From contig JAYELZ010000164.1 in assembly GCA_034717835.1 (NCBI GenBank), positions 1 to 40,360 of the forward strand: DNA of 40,360 nucleotides. Reading direction: 5' to 3'. A program made the translations under genes and the position numbers. Below are positions 15,733-24,122 of the stretch, piece after piece (within the stretch, counting starts at the first letter, position 1; every line of letters begins with the position of its first letter). Under the pieces are notes generated by a model. It made no database searches, had not been told where the DNA came from, and saw nothing but the letters and a program-made list of their open reading frames with translations. Source of the stretch: G713 sp034717835. Lineage in GTDB: Bacteria; Chloroflexota; Anaerolineae; B4-G1; SLSP01.

Positions 15733-17652
15733 ATGCTAGACCCAGAAATGATGCGGCTCTCTTTGATAAACGCGGGTATTTTTGGCGTCACGCTAGGAGC
15801 ACTGCTAGGTTATTTCGTTGACAACTGGAAAGGGTTGCTACTCTTTACAACCGCTACTGCAGCCGCCTTTTTGCTACTGCTCCACTTCACCCTCAAAGGG
15901 GCTGGGGGATTTACTTTGCTATTGGTAATGCTCCTTATCGGCTTACAATGGGCGTACTCGTTCTACTACCTAACCCATGAGAAGCTTTTCACCTGCCTAG
16001 GGACTTTTTTCACGCCGTCACTACTGCTAGTCCTCCTGCTCAGGACAGCCAACCAACTTGAAACTAGCAAAGAACTTTTTTTAATCCTCTCTTTACTAAT
16101 ACTGTTCATACTTGCCTGGAGAGGTGGTCGCCAGGCTTGGCGCCAGAGCCAGGGCGCTAAAGTCGTAGGACTAGGCTGGTATGGGTTCTGTCTACTCTTC
16201 GAAATAGGCCATCACCTCGCCGGACCAACTGGAATTTTAGCCCTCACAATCCCCACGACCCTCTTATTTTGGGGTGTGCTACTGGTACTCGCCCGCTGGT
16301 ATCTACTTCCTAGTGTCCCCAGCTCTGCGGAGTGTTCCGGAACCTCCCTGTACGTGCCCGTGAGCACCTTCCAATTTATCAAATTGCGGCTAAAACTCAT
16401 CTGGCAGCTATTAGGAGAAGGCAATGCGACACAATCTACGGCAGAGCGCAAAGCCCGCGCGGAGGGCATCAAACGCTGTCTCACCGAATGCTCCCAGCTG
16501 GTCCGCGCCCTACGCACTCCCCATAACCTAGCTATGCGGAGTATGCTAACCTTTATCTTGGGCACCAACTATCCTTATATCGCCGTGGAGGAGCGCAGCA
16601 CTACTACACGAGTGCCGGGGGACCACTTCAAAAGCATCCTGGCCGGGCCAGGGATCATCCTCACGCCGCCCGACCAGACGGTAGCGATCGGGGATGGGAA
16701 ACAATTCAAGCGAGTGCCCACCCCCGGAGTGGTCTTCACGCATAACTTTGAATCTATTCAAGAGGTTTTGGATTTACGACCGCAACTGCGCACTTTCACA
16801 GTCCAGGCAAAAACTAAAGACGGTATTCCCGTCAGCGTCCTGGCCTTCGTCCCCCACCGGCTAGATCCACGGCAGCGAGCGGAAGAAAAGGCCATCCCGC
16901 GATTGGGGCACGCTTACCCTTTCAATGAGGAAAACATCTTCAAGGCCCTGCACCACGAGGCGGTGAACTATCGACGCGAAGGGGCCGGCCCGCAACAGGT
17001 TGAGTTGCGCGAAAAAGGCGGCTGGGACACCACTGTGCCGCGTAAAGCGCAGGAGATTTTGGTCAATGTACTGGCCGACTACACCTTTGACGAGCTCTGT
17101 GCATCATTTGATAGAAGACGCGATCCACGCACCGAGATCCGAGACCGTTTTATGGCGGAATTGAAGAGCGCCGTGGAGACAGATACCCGTCACGGACCGC
17201 TCCCTGCTTCAGCCTGGGGTATCCAGATTGTAGGTGGCGGCATCAGCAATATCCTGCCGCCAGATGACGCGGCTTGGCAAGAGGATACCGTGTGGCGCGC
17301 GCGCATCGACAACTGGCGTACCAAGTGGGATAGCAAAGCCCTCCCGGTTCTGGCTAAAGGCAGAGCCATTGCCTTGCAGCGTATCCAAAAGGCGCGTCTG
17401 GAATCCCACTTCCAGCTTATTGAGCGCCTCGCCAAACGACTACAACAGATGAATAACCATACCCCCACCAAAGATGCGCTACGAGATGTGGTGGCTTGGT
17501 ATTTTGCAGACACAATCGAGGAAATTATTGGAGACCCCACGTCACAAGCCACACTGCCGCCACAAGCCATCGCCTCGTTAGCTGAGATCAAAGGCACTGT
17601 AGAGTTAAGGAAAGGCAAGCACCATCCAGGGACAGATGGAGAGAGCCAATGA
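15733..17652 (+). CDS. Polytopic membrane protein with SPFH (band 7) domain
   Basis: 639 aa. About seven membrane helices fill residues 10-195, unusual for this family, whose members normally have one hairpin or helix. A basic linker follows (about 205-270), then a band 7 / SPFH-like domain at about 290-520. Its core is GPGIILTPPDQTVAIGDG, KRVPTPGVV, DLRPQLRTFTVQAKTKDGIP and, later, LPASAWGIQIVGGGISNILP, which fits the end of an SPFH fold. A helical C-terminal part (about 540-600, RIQKARLESHFQLIERLAKR) resembles the coiled-coil tail of prohibitins and stomatins. SPFH proteins form rings or cages that organise membranes and proteases. AAAGGAG lies 8 nt before the ATG. Its last codons overlap the next gene by 4 bases. 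The specific role is unknown. Confidence 0.7.
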   Translation: MLDPEMMRLSLINAGIFGVTLGALLGYFVDNWKGLLLFTTATAAAFLLLLHFTLKGAGGFTLLLVMLLIGLQWAYSFYYLTHEKLFTCLGTFFTPSLLLVLLLRTANQLETSKELFLILSLLILFILAWRGGRQAWRQSQGAKVVGLGWYGFCLLFEIGHHLAGPTGILALTIPTTLLFWGVLLVLARWYLLPSVPSSAECSGTSLYVPVSTFQFIKLRLKLIWQLLGEGNATQSTAERKARAEGIKRCLTECSQLVRALRTPHNLAMRSMLTFILGTNYPYIAVEERSTTTRVPGDHFKSILAGPGIILTPPDQTVAIGDGKQFKRVPTPGVVFTHNFESIQEVLDLRPQLRTFTVQAKTKDGIPVSVLAFVPHRLDPRQRAEEKAIPRLGHAYPFNEENIFKALHHEAVNYRREGAGPQQVELREKGGWDTTVPRKAQEILVNVLADYTFDELCASFDRRRDPRTEIRDRFMAELKSAVETDTRHGPLPASAWGIQIVGGGISNILPPDDAAWQEDTVWRARIDNWRTKWDSKALPVLAKGRAIALQRIQKARLESHFQLIERLAKRLQQMNNHTPTKDALRDVVAWYFADTIEEIIGDPTSQATLPPQAIASLAEIKGTVELRKGKHHPGTDGESQ

Positions 17653-19067
17653 TAAATCCCAAACAAATTCTCAAATGGATTTTTCTACGAGTCCTGCCAC
17701 TCACACTAGTCCTGACCGTGGTGTTAGAACGTCTCGCGCACCTAACCATTGCCGCCGCTTTCCAACTACGAGGCATGGGAATCCCTCCCAACACCTACAT
17801 GTGGCTACAGCTTGGCTGGGGAATGCTCTCCGCGGCCACCGGACATCTACCGCCGGCAGAAATCCCACCCCTCCTGGCCAGATTTGCGCACATATTACCA
17901 ACCAAGTTCGGCCTCTGGGTAGCCGAGTCCAGCATGATGTTGCCAGGAATACTTGCCGTTGTCGCCGCCGTCTGGTTGGCCGGCTGGTACGTCAAATCGC
18001 TCTACGGCCTCGAAAATATCCGGGCCGGTAGTGAGTTCGTCTTGCGGTCACTCTGGGGCACACTAGGCTTCAAGCCAGGTTTAATTTTCCGTGCCGGCGG
18101 CGAGGAAGTAACTCCAGTAGGCGGGCAGAGTGCCGGTGCTAATTTCGTATTGCGCAGAGTGGGTGGCCCCGGCAATTTACTGCTAGAAAATAACACCGCG
18201 CTGGTTTTAGAACGTGGAGGTCAATTCACGCGAGTAGTACATACTCCCGGCAGGGTGCGGCTCAGACGCTTTGAACGCGTTTACCAGCGCATCGATCTAC
18301 GCCCCCAAGTTTGGCCCTTCACCGTCAGCGCCCTAAGTAAAGAGGGTATCCCCATCCAATGTCAAGTCAACGTCCACTTCCAAATTGATCCAGGCGAGCT
18401 AAAACCCACGCCAGAGATTCCCTATCCCGCAACCCCGGAAACCATCTTCACCGCCGCCACCGCCACCTGGGTCCGTGGAGAGGACTGGCTAGAAAATAAG
18501 CTAAATTGGGCCGGCCGCGTCCTCATCAGCCATACCGAAGGCACCCTCCGCTCCATCATCGCCCGTACGCCCCTAGATCACTTAGTTCCTAGCCAGATAC
18601 CCAACCCTAGAACCTCCAGCCAACCGAGCGCGCCCACAAAAATCCGCGGCGCGATACAACAAGAACTCTTTAGAGCGCTGGCAAGCGACGGGGCTAAACT
18701 GGGGGTTAAAATCATAGACGTCATGCTACAAGACATCAAAGTAGGAGCCGCCGTCCAGGAACAATGGGAAGATATTTGGCGCACCGGCTGGCGCAGTTGG
18801 ACCACAGAAATGCTCGGAACCGGCAAGGCCATGGACTATCAGCAACTGGAAGAAGCCCGCATCGACACGAAAATCGAGTTCGTAACCACCGTCGCTCACG
18901 CGCTAGATCAAGCCCGACTCACCGGCCAACTATCCAAAGATTTAGTGGCACTGCAAGTCATTGATTCGTTACGGCATCTAGGGGAGAGCAAAGATTCCCT
19001 AGAACGCACCGCCCTGCCGGACGAAACCATCAGCGCCCTGGAACGCATCCAAGCGCTACTCTCATAA
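17649..19067 (+). CDS. Second SPFH (band 7) membrane protein
   Basis: 472 aa, starting within the stop of the previous gene (ATGA overlap), with GGAGAGAG upstream, so the two are translationally coupled. Two N-terminal membrane helices lie at about residues 10-35 and 95-120. The SPFH domain spans about 170-385: GGPGNLLLENNTALVLERGG, a TPGRVRL strand, IDLRPQVWPFTVSALSKEGI, and LGVKIIDVMLQDIKV near its end. The shared signature DLRPQ..(P/T)FTV.A.(S/T)K(D/E)GIP shows it is a paralogue of its partner. A helical tail follows (about 395-470). The two may form a hetero-oligomeric ring, as HflK/HflC and prohibitin pairs do; that is inference from gene pairing. No FtsH gene is adjacent. Confidence 0.7.
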   Translation: MINPKQILKWIFLRVLPLTLVLTVVLERLAHLTIAAAFQLRGMGIPPNTYMWLQLGWGMLSAATGHLPPAEIPPLLARFAHILPTKFGLWVAESSMMLPGILAVVAAVWLAGWYVKSLYGLENIRAGSEFVLRSLWGTLGFKPGLIFRAGGEEVTPVGGQSAGANFVLRRVGGPGNLLLENNTALVLERGGQFTRVVHTPGRVRLRRFERVYQRIDLRPQVWPFTVSALSKEGIPIQCQVNVHFQIDPGELKPTPEIPYPATPETIFTAATATWVRGEDWLENKLNWAGRVLISHTEGTLRSIIARTPLDHLVPSQIPNPRTSSQPSAPTKIRGAIQQELFRALASDGAKLGVKIIDVMLQDIKVGAAVQEQWEDIWRTGWRSWTTEMLGTGKAMDYQQLEEARIDTKIEFVTTVAHALDQARLTGQLSKDLVALQVIDSLRHLGESKDSLERTALPDETISALERIQALLS

Positions 19068-19245
19068 CACAAATACTACTCCTTCTTCGATAGCTATTTA
19101 ACCACCAAAGCACTAGGGTGTTTTTCCGCGCTGGGCCGTGCTCGTCAGTGTCCTAACAACCGGTCAGCATCAAACACCCCTGATGGTTTTACCCCATTGT
19201 AGTCCTACTAGTACTCTCTTCCTATCGGCACACAGAATTAGTATC

Positions 19246-19254
19246 TGGTACAAT
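19246..19254 (+). promoter_or_regulatory. Extended -10 promoter of the TPR-like gene
   Basis: TGG followed by TACAAT. A start of transcription near 19261 would leave a leader of about 38 nt to ATG 19299, or an almost leaderless TTG at 19263. There is no clear -35 box. Confidence 0.4.
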
Positions 19255-19298
19255 AAACGAGATTGAGAGTTCACTTAACAGACAAGGATGATCACTGC

Positions 19299-19931
19299 AT
19301 GTTGAAATTCATGCCGCAGCAAACCCCTATTTCCATGTTGTCCCAGCAGCAGTTACCCCGCAGTATCCAACTTAGACTCGCTAAAATCAAAACGGCTTAT
19401 CAACAAGTAAATTGGGAAACGGTACACATCGTGGAACAACAAACCTACGAGCATTGGAGCGCCACCGGTGATTGGTGGAGTTACGGAGTGACACTGATAG
19501 CTTTAGGCGATGGCGCTCTCAAATGTCAGCAGCTCACGTGGGCGGAGCATTTTTACCGCGAAGCCCAACTCATCTTCCAGCTACGCGTAGACCCCACGCA
19601 ACGCCGCAACGAAGCCGCCGCCACCTATGGCCTGGCCTTGACGACGATGCTCTCTGGTCGCGTAATCAAAGCTTTAGAGCTACTGGAACGTTCCAGCGCA
19701 CTATTGAGAGAATCAGAAGAGCATTGGGTGATGATACACGCCGATTACGAGCAAGCTGATCACTGCGCCGATAAACGGCTGTGGATGGAAACCTTAACCA
19801 CTCAAATTATGACCCGGTCCCAACCCGAAGAAGAGATACCTTACGGCCCTTTCCAGCGCAACCAAGATGGAAATCACGCAAAACATTCTGGAGGCCGTGT
19901 TTTCTGGGAACAACAGCTTAACTCCAATTAA
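19299..19931 (+). CDS. Probable TPR-like helical protein
   Basis: About 210 aa from ATG 19299, chosen because AAGGA lies 10 nt upstream; an in-frame TTG at 19263 would add 12 residues. The middle is a run of amphipathic helices in the style of tetratricopeptide repeats: HIVEQQTYEHWSATGDWWSY, ALKCQQLTWAEHFYREAQLI and EAAATYGLALTTMLSGRVI, then ALELLERSSALLRESEEHW. Such repeats bind partner proteins. The last 50 residues look unstructured. It follows the SPFH pair on the same strand but after a 230-nt gap with its own promoter, so it may or may not belong to the same system. No catalytic motif is seen. Confidence 0.55.
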   Translation: MLKFMPQQTPISMLSQQQLPRSIQLRLAKIKTAYQQVNWETVHIVEQQTYEHWSATGDWWSYGVTLIALGDGALKCQQLTWAEHFYREAQLIFQLRVDPTQRRNEAAATYGLALTTMLSGRVIKALELLERSSALLRESEEHWVMIHADYEQADHCADKRLWMETLTTQIMTRSQPEEEIPYGPFQRNQDGNHAKHSGGRVFWEQQLNSN

Positions 19932-19969
19932 AAGTTGATTGGCAAAGTTTTTGCCGGTAATTCTCTATC

Positions 19970-21103
19970 CTATCGCACTAATCTCTGGTAGACGGCAAAA
20001 GTCTCCCTAGCCGTCCGCTCCCACGAGAAACGCGCCGCTTGCTCCAATGCCGCCTGCCGCTTCTGCCGGTAACACGCCTCATCCGTGAGCAAGCGCAGCA
20101 ACGCCTCCGTCAGTCCCTCGATATCAGTTGGGGACACCAGCACGCCTCCCGCGCCCACCACTGCTGGCAAGCTAGCCGCGTTACTCGCCACTACGGGAAC
20201 TCCACAGGTCAAGGCCTCCAACGGAGGTAGCCCAAAGCCCTCGTAAAGCGAGGGGAAGAGAAAGGCCCGCGCGCCGCGATACAACGCGGCCTTATCCGTC
20301 TCGGCGATGAAGCCGGTGAAGCGCACCGCCGTCTCCGGTATCCCGCTCTCGCGCCAGAGACGGCGCGGATCGGGGGTGAAGGCGGTATCCGCCAATGGCA
20401 ACCTGCCCGCCACCACCAAACGCGCTGACTCGCCCAGCCGACGATAGACTCCGGCAAAGGCCTCGAACACCACCCGCAGGTTCTTGCGCCGATCGAAACC
20501 GCCCAAGTAGAGCAGATACCCGGGTTTCACCCTCAGCCTACGCCGGATGCTCTCATCATCTCTGCCCGGCAGCGGGCTATAAGCCCCCCCCACGGCCAGT
20601 GAGATAGCCTGCACCTTCTCCGACTGCACCTGGAACTGCTGCAAAATATCCCGGCGTGAACATTCCGAATCGGTGAGCAAGTAAGCGACACGCGCGGAGG
20701 CCGCACGCACCAGAGCGGTGTAGAGACGCCCTCCCAGCCCGCCACGATAGGCCGGCAACAACAGAGGAATCAAATCATGGACGGTTACCACCGTGGGCCG
20801 CGGGTGCCACCACGGGGAAGCCCAGTAGGGGATATGGAGCAAATCCGCCTGCGCCGCACGCGCCGCGCGCGGCAGCGAGACCTGCTCCCACCAGACTTTG
20901 CCCACGGGGCCGGGCAGTGCGGGCAGCGGGTGAGAGCACAAATCAGCAAACGCCACCTGATCCACAAAACGATCAGGTGGCGCAAACAGTACCAACTCAT
21001 TTTCCGGAAAGAGTAACCGTAGCTGCTCCACCAACTGGCGGAGATACTGGCCGCTTCCCGTCGCCGGTTGGTTCCAAAACCAACCACTTAATGCAATCCG
21101 CAT
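19970..21103 (-). CDS. GT4-family glycosyltransferase
   Basis: 377 aa with the two-Rossmann GT-B layout. The N-terminal domain has a glycine-rich GSGQYLRQL loop. The donor-binding domain has YLLYLGGFDRRKNL and the family signature FPSLYEGFGLPPLEALTCG, in which E288 and E296 form the E-x7-E motif that contacts the nucleotide sugar. GT4 enzymes transfer sugars such as mannose, glucose or GlcNAc from nucleotide donors with retention. It is probably cytoplasmic or membrane-peripheral and involved in glycolipid or polysaccharide assembly. It begins 20 nt after the cold-shock gene and lacks a clear ribosome binding site, so it may be read from the same transcript. Donor and acceptor are not readable from sequence. 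Confidence 0.88.
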   Translation of the reverse strand: MRIALSGWFWNQPATGSGQYLRQLVEQLRLLFPENELVLFAPPDRFVDQVAFADLCSHPLPALPGPVGKVWWEQVSLPRAARAAQADLLHIPYWASPWWHPRPTVVTVHDLIPLLLPAYRGGLGGRLYTALVRAASARVAYLLTDSECSRRDILQQFQVQSEKVQAISLAVGGAYSPLPGRDDESIRRRLRVKPGYLLYLGGFDRRKNLRVVFEAFAGVYRRLGESARLVVAGRLPLADTAFTPDPRRLWRESGIPETAVRFTGFIAETDKAALYRGARAFLFPSLYEGFGLPPLEALTCGVPVVASNAASLPAVVGAGGVLVSPTDIEGLTEALLRLLTDEACYRQKRQAALEQAARFSWERTARETFAVYQRLVR

Positions 21104-21123
21104 AGGAAATAACGCGCGGATAC

Positions 21124-21483
21124 TTACTCGCGCGCGTGGACGTTGTAGGCTTTCAAGCCCCGCTCAGTCTCTCTAATCTCATACCAGATGGGGGCATTCT
21201 CTTGTCCCACGATGTTCGGGTCGCCAACCAAACCGCTTTTATGGAAAAAGACCTCCGAGCCATCCGCTTGTACAAGGAATCCAAACCCCTTAGTTTCATT
21301 AAACCACTTGATGAGGCCGGGATGCAAACCCGGTTCCAGCTCTCCTCCCCCCCGACAATTGGGGCATGTATCCGGGACTACCCTCTCCAACCCCATTTGC
21401 TCCTGAGCGCGTTGTTCTTCTACCGTATAAACAAATTTCTTGCCACAACTCTTACAAGTCAACATTTCATCACGATAAGCCAT
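21124..21483 (-). CDS. Zinc-ribbon and cold-shock domain fusion protein
   Basis: 119 aa. The N-terminus is a zinc ribbon with two CxxC pairs, C10/C13 (CKSC) and C40/C43 (CPNC), of the zf-trcl type. Residues about 55-119 form a cold-shock (OB-fold) domain with the nucleic-acid-binding motifs KGFGF and VFFHKS. Cold-shock proteins are usually about 66-70 aa and bind single-stranded RNA or DNA. The fused metal site suggests an added contact to nucleic acid or to a protein. ACGGAGGT stands 9 nt before the ATG. It lies between gyrA and the GT4 gene on the same strand. A role as RNA chaperone is inferred from the family. Confidence 0.85.
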   Translation of the reverse strand: MAYRDEMLTCKSCGKKFVYTVEEQRAQEQMGLERVVPDTCPNCRGGGELEPGLHPGLIKWFNETKGFGFLVQADGSEVFFHKSGLVGDPNIVGQENAPIWYEIRETERGLKAYNVHARE

Positions 21484-21571
21484 CTGCTAAACCTCCGTAG
21501 TGCTGCAAGTTCCCAACAATTTTGTTAACCATCGCCCGCAAACCACTTCCCGTCCAGATAATGCTTCCCAC

Positions 21572-24019
21572 TTAGTTTTCTTCTTGGGCCTCCTTGATGC
21601 GCTCTTGGGGAATCACCATTCCCCTGACTCGATCCTCTCCCTGCAAAGCAATAATCACTTCACCATGAGTGGCTCGTCCCTGCTCTGGACTGAGACGTCC
21701 CGTAGTCGTTTTCGCTGCCCCGCGCTGCGTCACCGGAATCAAGTGAGAGGTGGTCAGGACCATTCCCAGCCCCCTCAACCGTTCACCTGGCTCCAACTTG
21801 GCAATTTGGATTCCTTTGCCGCCCCGCCGTTGACTGGGAAACTCGGCTAGCTCCGTGCGTTTAGCCGCGCCCTTATCTGTGATCGTGACGAGCTTCACAT
21901 GGGGGCGGACTACCGCGACCCCCGCTACCACATCCCCCACCGCCAGCCGGATACCAATCACCCCGCCGGCCTCCGCCCCCATCGTCCGCACCTCTTTAGC
22001 GACAAAACGAATACCCTGACCGGCGGTTGAACCGATAATAACTTCATCATCCGCCTGTACCCATTCTACAGCTGCCAGCCAATCATGCTCCTCTAACCGC
22101 ATAATAATTGCTGGAGCCAGCCCCACCCCCGGAGCATCCGCCGGCAAGAGCCGTTTCGCCTGTCCCTGTGCGGTGAGAAAGAAGAACGCCCCCTCTGGTG
22201 CCGCGCGCGGCAAAATTCGCACGCCGGCGAGCTCCTCATCCTCCAGGCGCGTCAATGCGGACAATTCCCCGCCGCCCCCTTCCCAAGCTTGGCCCACGGG
22301 TAGTTGGTGAACCGGCAAAGTCACCGCCGTACCCTCCGCTGTAAAGAGATAGAGCAAATCGCGCGTGGAAGCCTGTAGAATGGCAAGCGGCGCATCCTCT
22401 GGCCGGGAGTAGATGTAGGGCGCTTTCCCGTCCTCATTCGGCAACCGCCCCACGCGCCCGCCACGGGTTACCACCACCCAGACCAACTCATCGGGGAGCA
22501 AATCTTCCAACACTACCTCTTCTCCCCTAACACCCAAAATTCGGGTGCGCCGGCGATCGGCGTATTTCTCTTTTACGGCCAGCAGCTCATCGCGGATAAT
22601 CTGGCGCTGTTTCTCCGGCGTCTGCAACAACGATTCCAGTTCCTCAATCCGCTTGACCAACTCGGCGTGCTCCTTTTGGAGTTTTTTGCGCTCCAGGGCG
22701 ACCAGTCGCTTGAGCGGCATATCCAAAATTGCTTGAGCCTGCGCAGCACTCAAGTTAAATTGGCGCTGTAAATTATTACGGGCGGTCCGCACCTGCCGGG
22801 AACGACGAATAGTATTGATCACCTCGTCCAAATTGTCGATGGCAATCAATAGACCGGCCAAAATATGTGCCCGCTCGCGTGCGTGTGCCAGCTCGTAGTT
22901 AGTACGCTTGCGCAACACCTCCAACCGGTGCTCCAAGAAAACCAACAAGGCTTTCTTGAGAGAAAGCAGGCGCGGTTCCCCATCCACCAACGCCAGGGTG
23001 ATTATGCTGTAGCCAATCTCCAAGCGCGTTTTAGCGTAGAGCGTCCGTAACATCTCGTCCGAGTCCACGCCCCGCCCTAAGTCGATGACTAAGCGCAATC
23101 CACGCCGGTCGGATTCATCGCGCAGATCAGAGATACCCTCAATCTTGCCGGCGCGCACTAACTTGGCGATCTTCTCTATCAAGGTCGTCTTGTTCACTTG
23201 ATAAGGAATCTCGGTCACTACAATCCGCTCTCGTCCACCGCGTATATCCTCCACATGCGCGCGCGCGCGGATGGTGATGCGACCGCGTCCGGTGGCGTAG
23301 GCTTTGAGCAACGCATCGGGCGCGTCGGCACTCTTCTGCCGGTAGACCAGCCCCCCGGTCGGGAAATCCGGCCCCTGGATGAATTGCATCAAATCCATTA
23401 AACCCACGTCATCCAGCCGTTCCCAATTATTCAACAGATAAGCCAGCGCGTCCACCACCTCACCTAGCTGGTGGGGTGGAATGTTGGTGGACATCCCCAC
23501 CGCGATGCCGGAAGCTCCGTTGACCAACAAATTGGGCATGTTTGCGGGCAAGACTTGTGGTTCCTCCAACGTACCATCGAAATTCTCGTTCCAGTCAATC
23601 GTCTCTTTGCCCAGGTCTTTGAGAATCTCCATCGCCACGGGCGCCAGTCGCGCCTCGGTATAACGCATGGCGGCAGGAGAATCGCCATCAATAGAACCGA
23701 AGTTACCCTGACCATCGACCAGCAAACTCCGCACCGAGAAATCTTGGGCCATCCGCACCATCGCCTCGTAAACGGCCGTATCGCTATGGGGATGGTATTT
23801 TCCCAACACCTCACCGACAATCCGCGCCGATTTCTTATACGCGGTTCCCGGACGCATGCCCATAGTGTGCATCGCGTAGAGAATCCGCCGTTGCACGGGT
23901 TTCAGACCATCTCTGGCATCGGGAAGCGCCCGCGACACGATCACGCTCATCGCGTAATCTAAATAGGCGCGTTTAACCTCATCACCAATATCAACTTTAC
24001 GGACAGCTCCAATTTCCAT
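21572..24019 (-). CDS. gyrA: DNA gyrase subunit A
   Basis: 815 aa. GyrA is the breakage-reunion subunit of gyrase, which introduces negative supercoils with GyrB. The catalytic tyrosine is Y120 in AAMRYTEARL. The winged-helix region holds the quinolone pocket HPHSDTAVYEAM. A coiled-coil gate segment follows (around residues 370-480), then a C-terminal beta-pinwheel. The GyrA box QRRGGKG near residue 730 marks it as gyrase rather than topoisomerase IV ParC. The C-terminus lacks a long acidic tail. GGAGGAG lies 6 nt before the ATG and a TTGCGA-17-TATAGT promoter stands upstream, so it is transcribed divergently from the peptidase gene. gyrB is not in the window. Confidence 0.96.
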   Translation of the reverse strand: MEIGAVRKVDIGDEVKRAYLDYAMSVIVSRALPDARDGLKPVQRRILYAMHTMGMRPGTAYKKSARIVGEVLGKYHPHSDTAVYEAMVRMAQDFSVRSLLVDGQGNFGSIDGDSPAAMRYTEARLAPVAMEILKDLGKETIDWNENFDGTLEEPQVLPANMPNLLVNGASGIAVGMSTNIPPHQLGEVVDALAYLLNNWERLDDVGLMDLMQFIQGPDFPTGGLVYRQKSADAPDALLKAYATGRGRITIRARAHVEDIRGGRERIVVTEIPYQVNKTTLIEKIAKLVRAGKIEGISDLRDESDRRGLRLVIDLGRGVDSDEMLRTLYAKTRLEIGYSIITLALVDGEPRLLSLKKALLVFLEHRLEVLRKRTNYELAHARERAHILAGLLIAIDNLDEVINTIRRSRQVRTARNNLQRQFNLSAAQAQAILDMPLKRLVALERKKLQKEHAELVKRIEELESLLQTPEKQRQIIRDELLAVKEKYADRRRTRILGVRGEEVVLEDLLPDELVWVVVTRGGRVGRLPNEDGKAPYIYSRPEDAPLAILQASTRDLLYLFTAEGTAVTLPVHQLPVGQAWEGGGGELSALTRLEDEELAGVRILPRAAPEGAFFFLTAQGQAKRLLPADAPGVGLAPAIIMRLEEHDWLAAVEWVQADDEVIIGSTAGQGIRFVAKEVRTMGAEAGGVIGIRLAVGDVVAGVAVVRPHVKLVTITDKGAAKRTELAEFPSQRRGGKGIQIAKLEPGERLRGLGMVLTTSHLIPVTQRGAAKTTTGRLSPEQGRATHGEVIIALQGEDRVRGMVIPQERIKEAQEEN

Positions 24020-24047
24020 ACGCCACTCCTCCAGAATTCCTCCGCTA

Positions 24048-24076
24048 ACTATACGTGAAGGCTACACTTTTCGCAA
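24048..24076 (-). promoter_or_regulatory. Promoter of gyrA
   Basis: Minus strand: TTGCGA (24076-24071), 17-bp spacer, TATAGT (24053-24048). Transcription would start near 24041, leaving about 22 nt of leader containing GGAGGAG. Confidence 0.65.
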
Positions 24077-24086
24077 GCTAACCGAG

Positions 24087-24115
24087 TTGCCAACTCAATT
24101 TATTTGCGTTACACT
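24087..24115 (+). promoter_or_regulatory. Promoter for a leaderless peptidase mRNA
   Basis: TTGCCA (24087-24092), 17-bp spacer, TACACT (24110-24115). The ATG at 24123 follows after 7 nt (AACCCAC) with no Shine-Dalgarno, so transcription should begin at or next to the start codon. Confidence 0.6.
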
Positions 24116-24122
24116 AACCCAC

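Noticed and set aside
19116..19190. Possible structured RNA: GGGTGTTT and AAACACCC arms 47 nt apart, with a nested CATCA/TGATG hairpin and TTTT, between the SPFH and TPR genes
   Set aside because: The stems are short, the loop is large and no known RNA family fits; it may be a weak terminator but the support is too thin.
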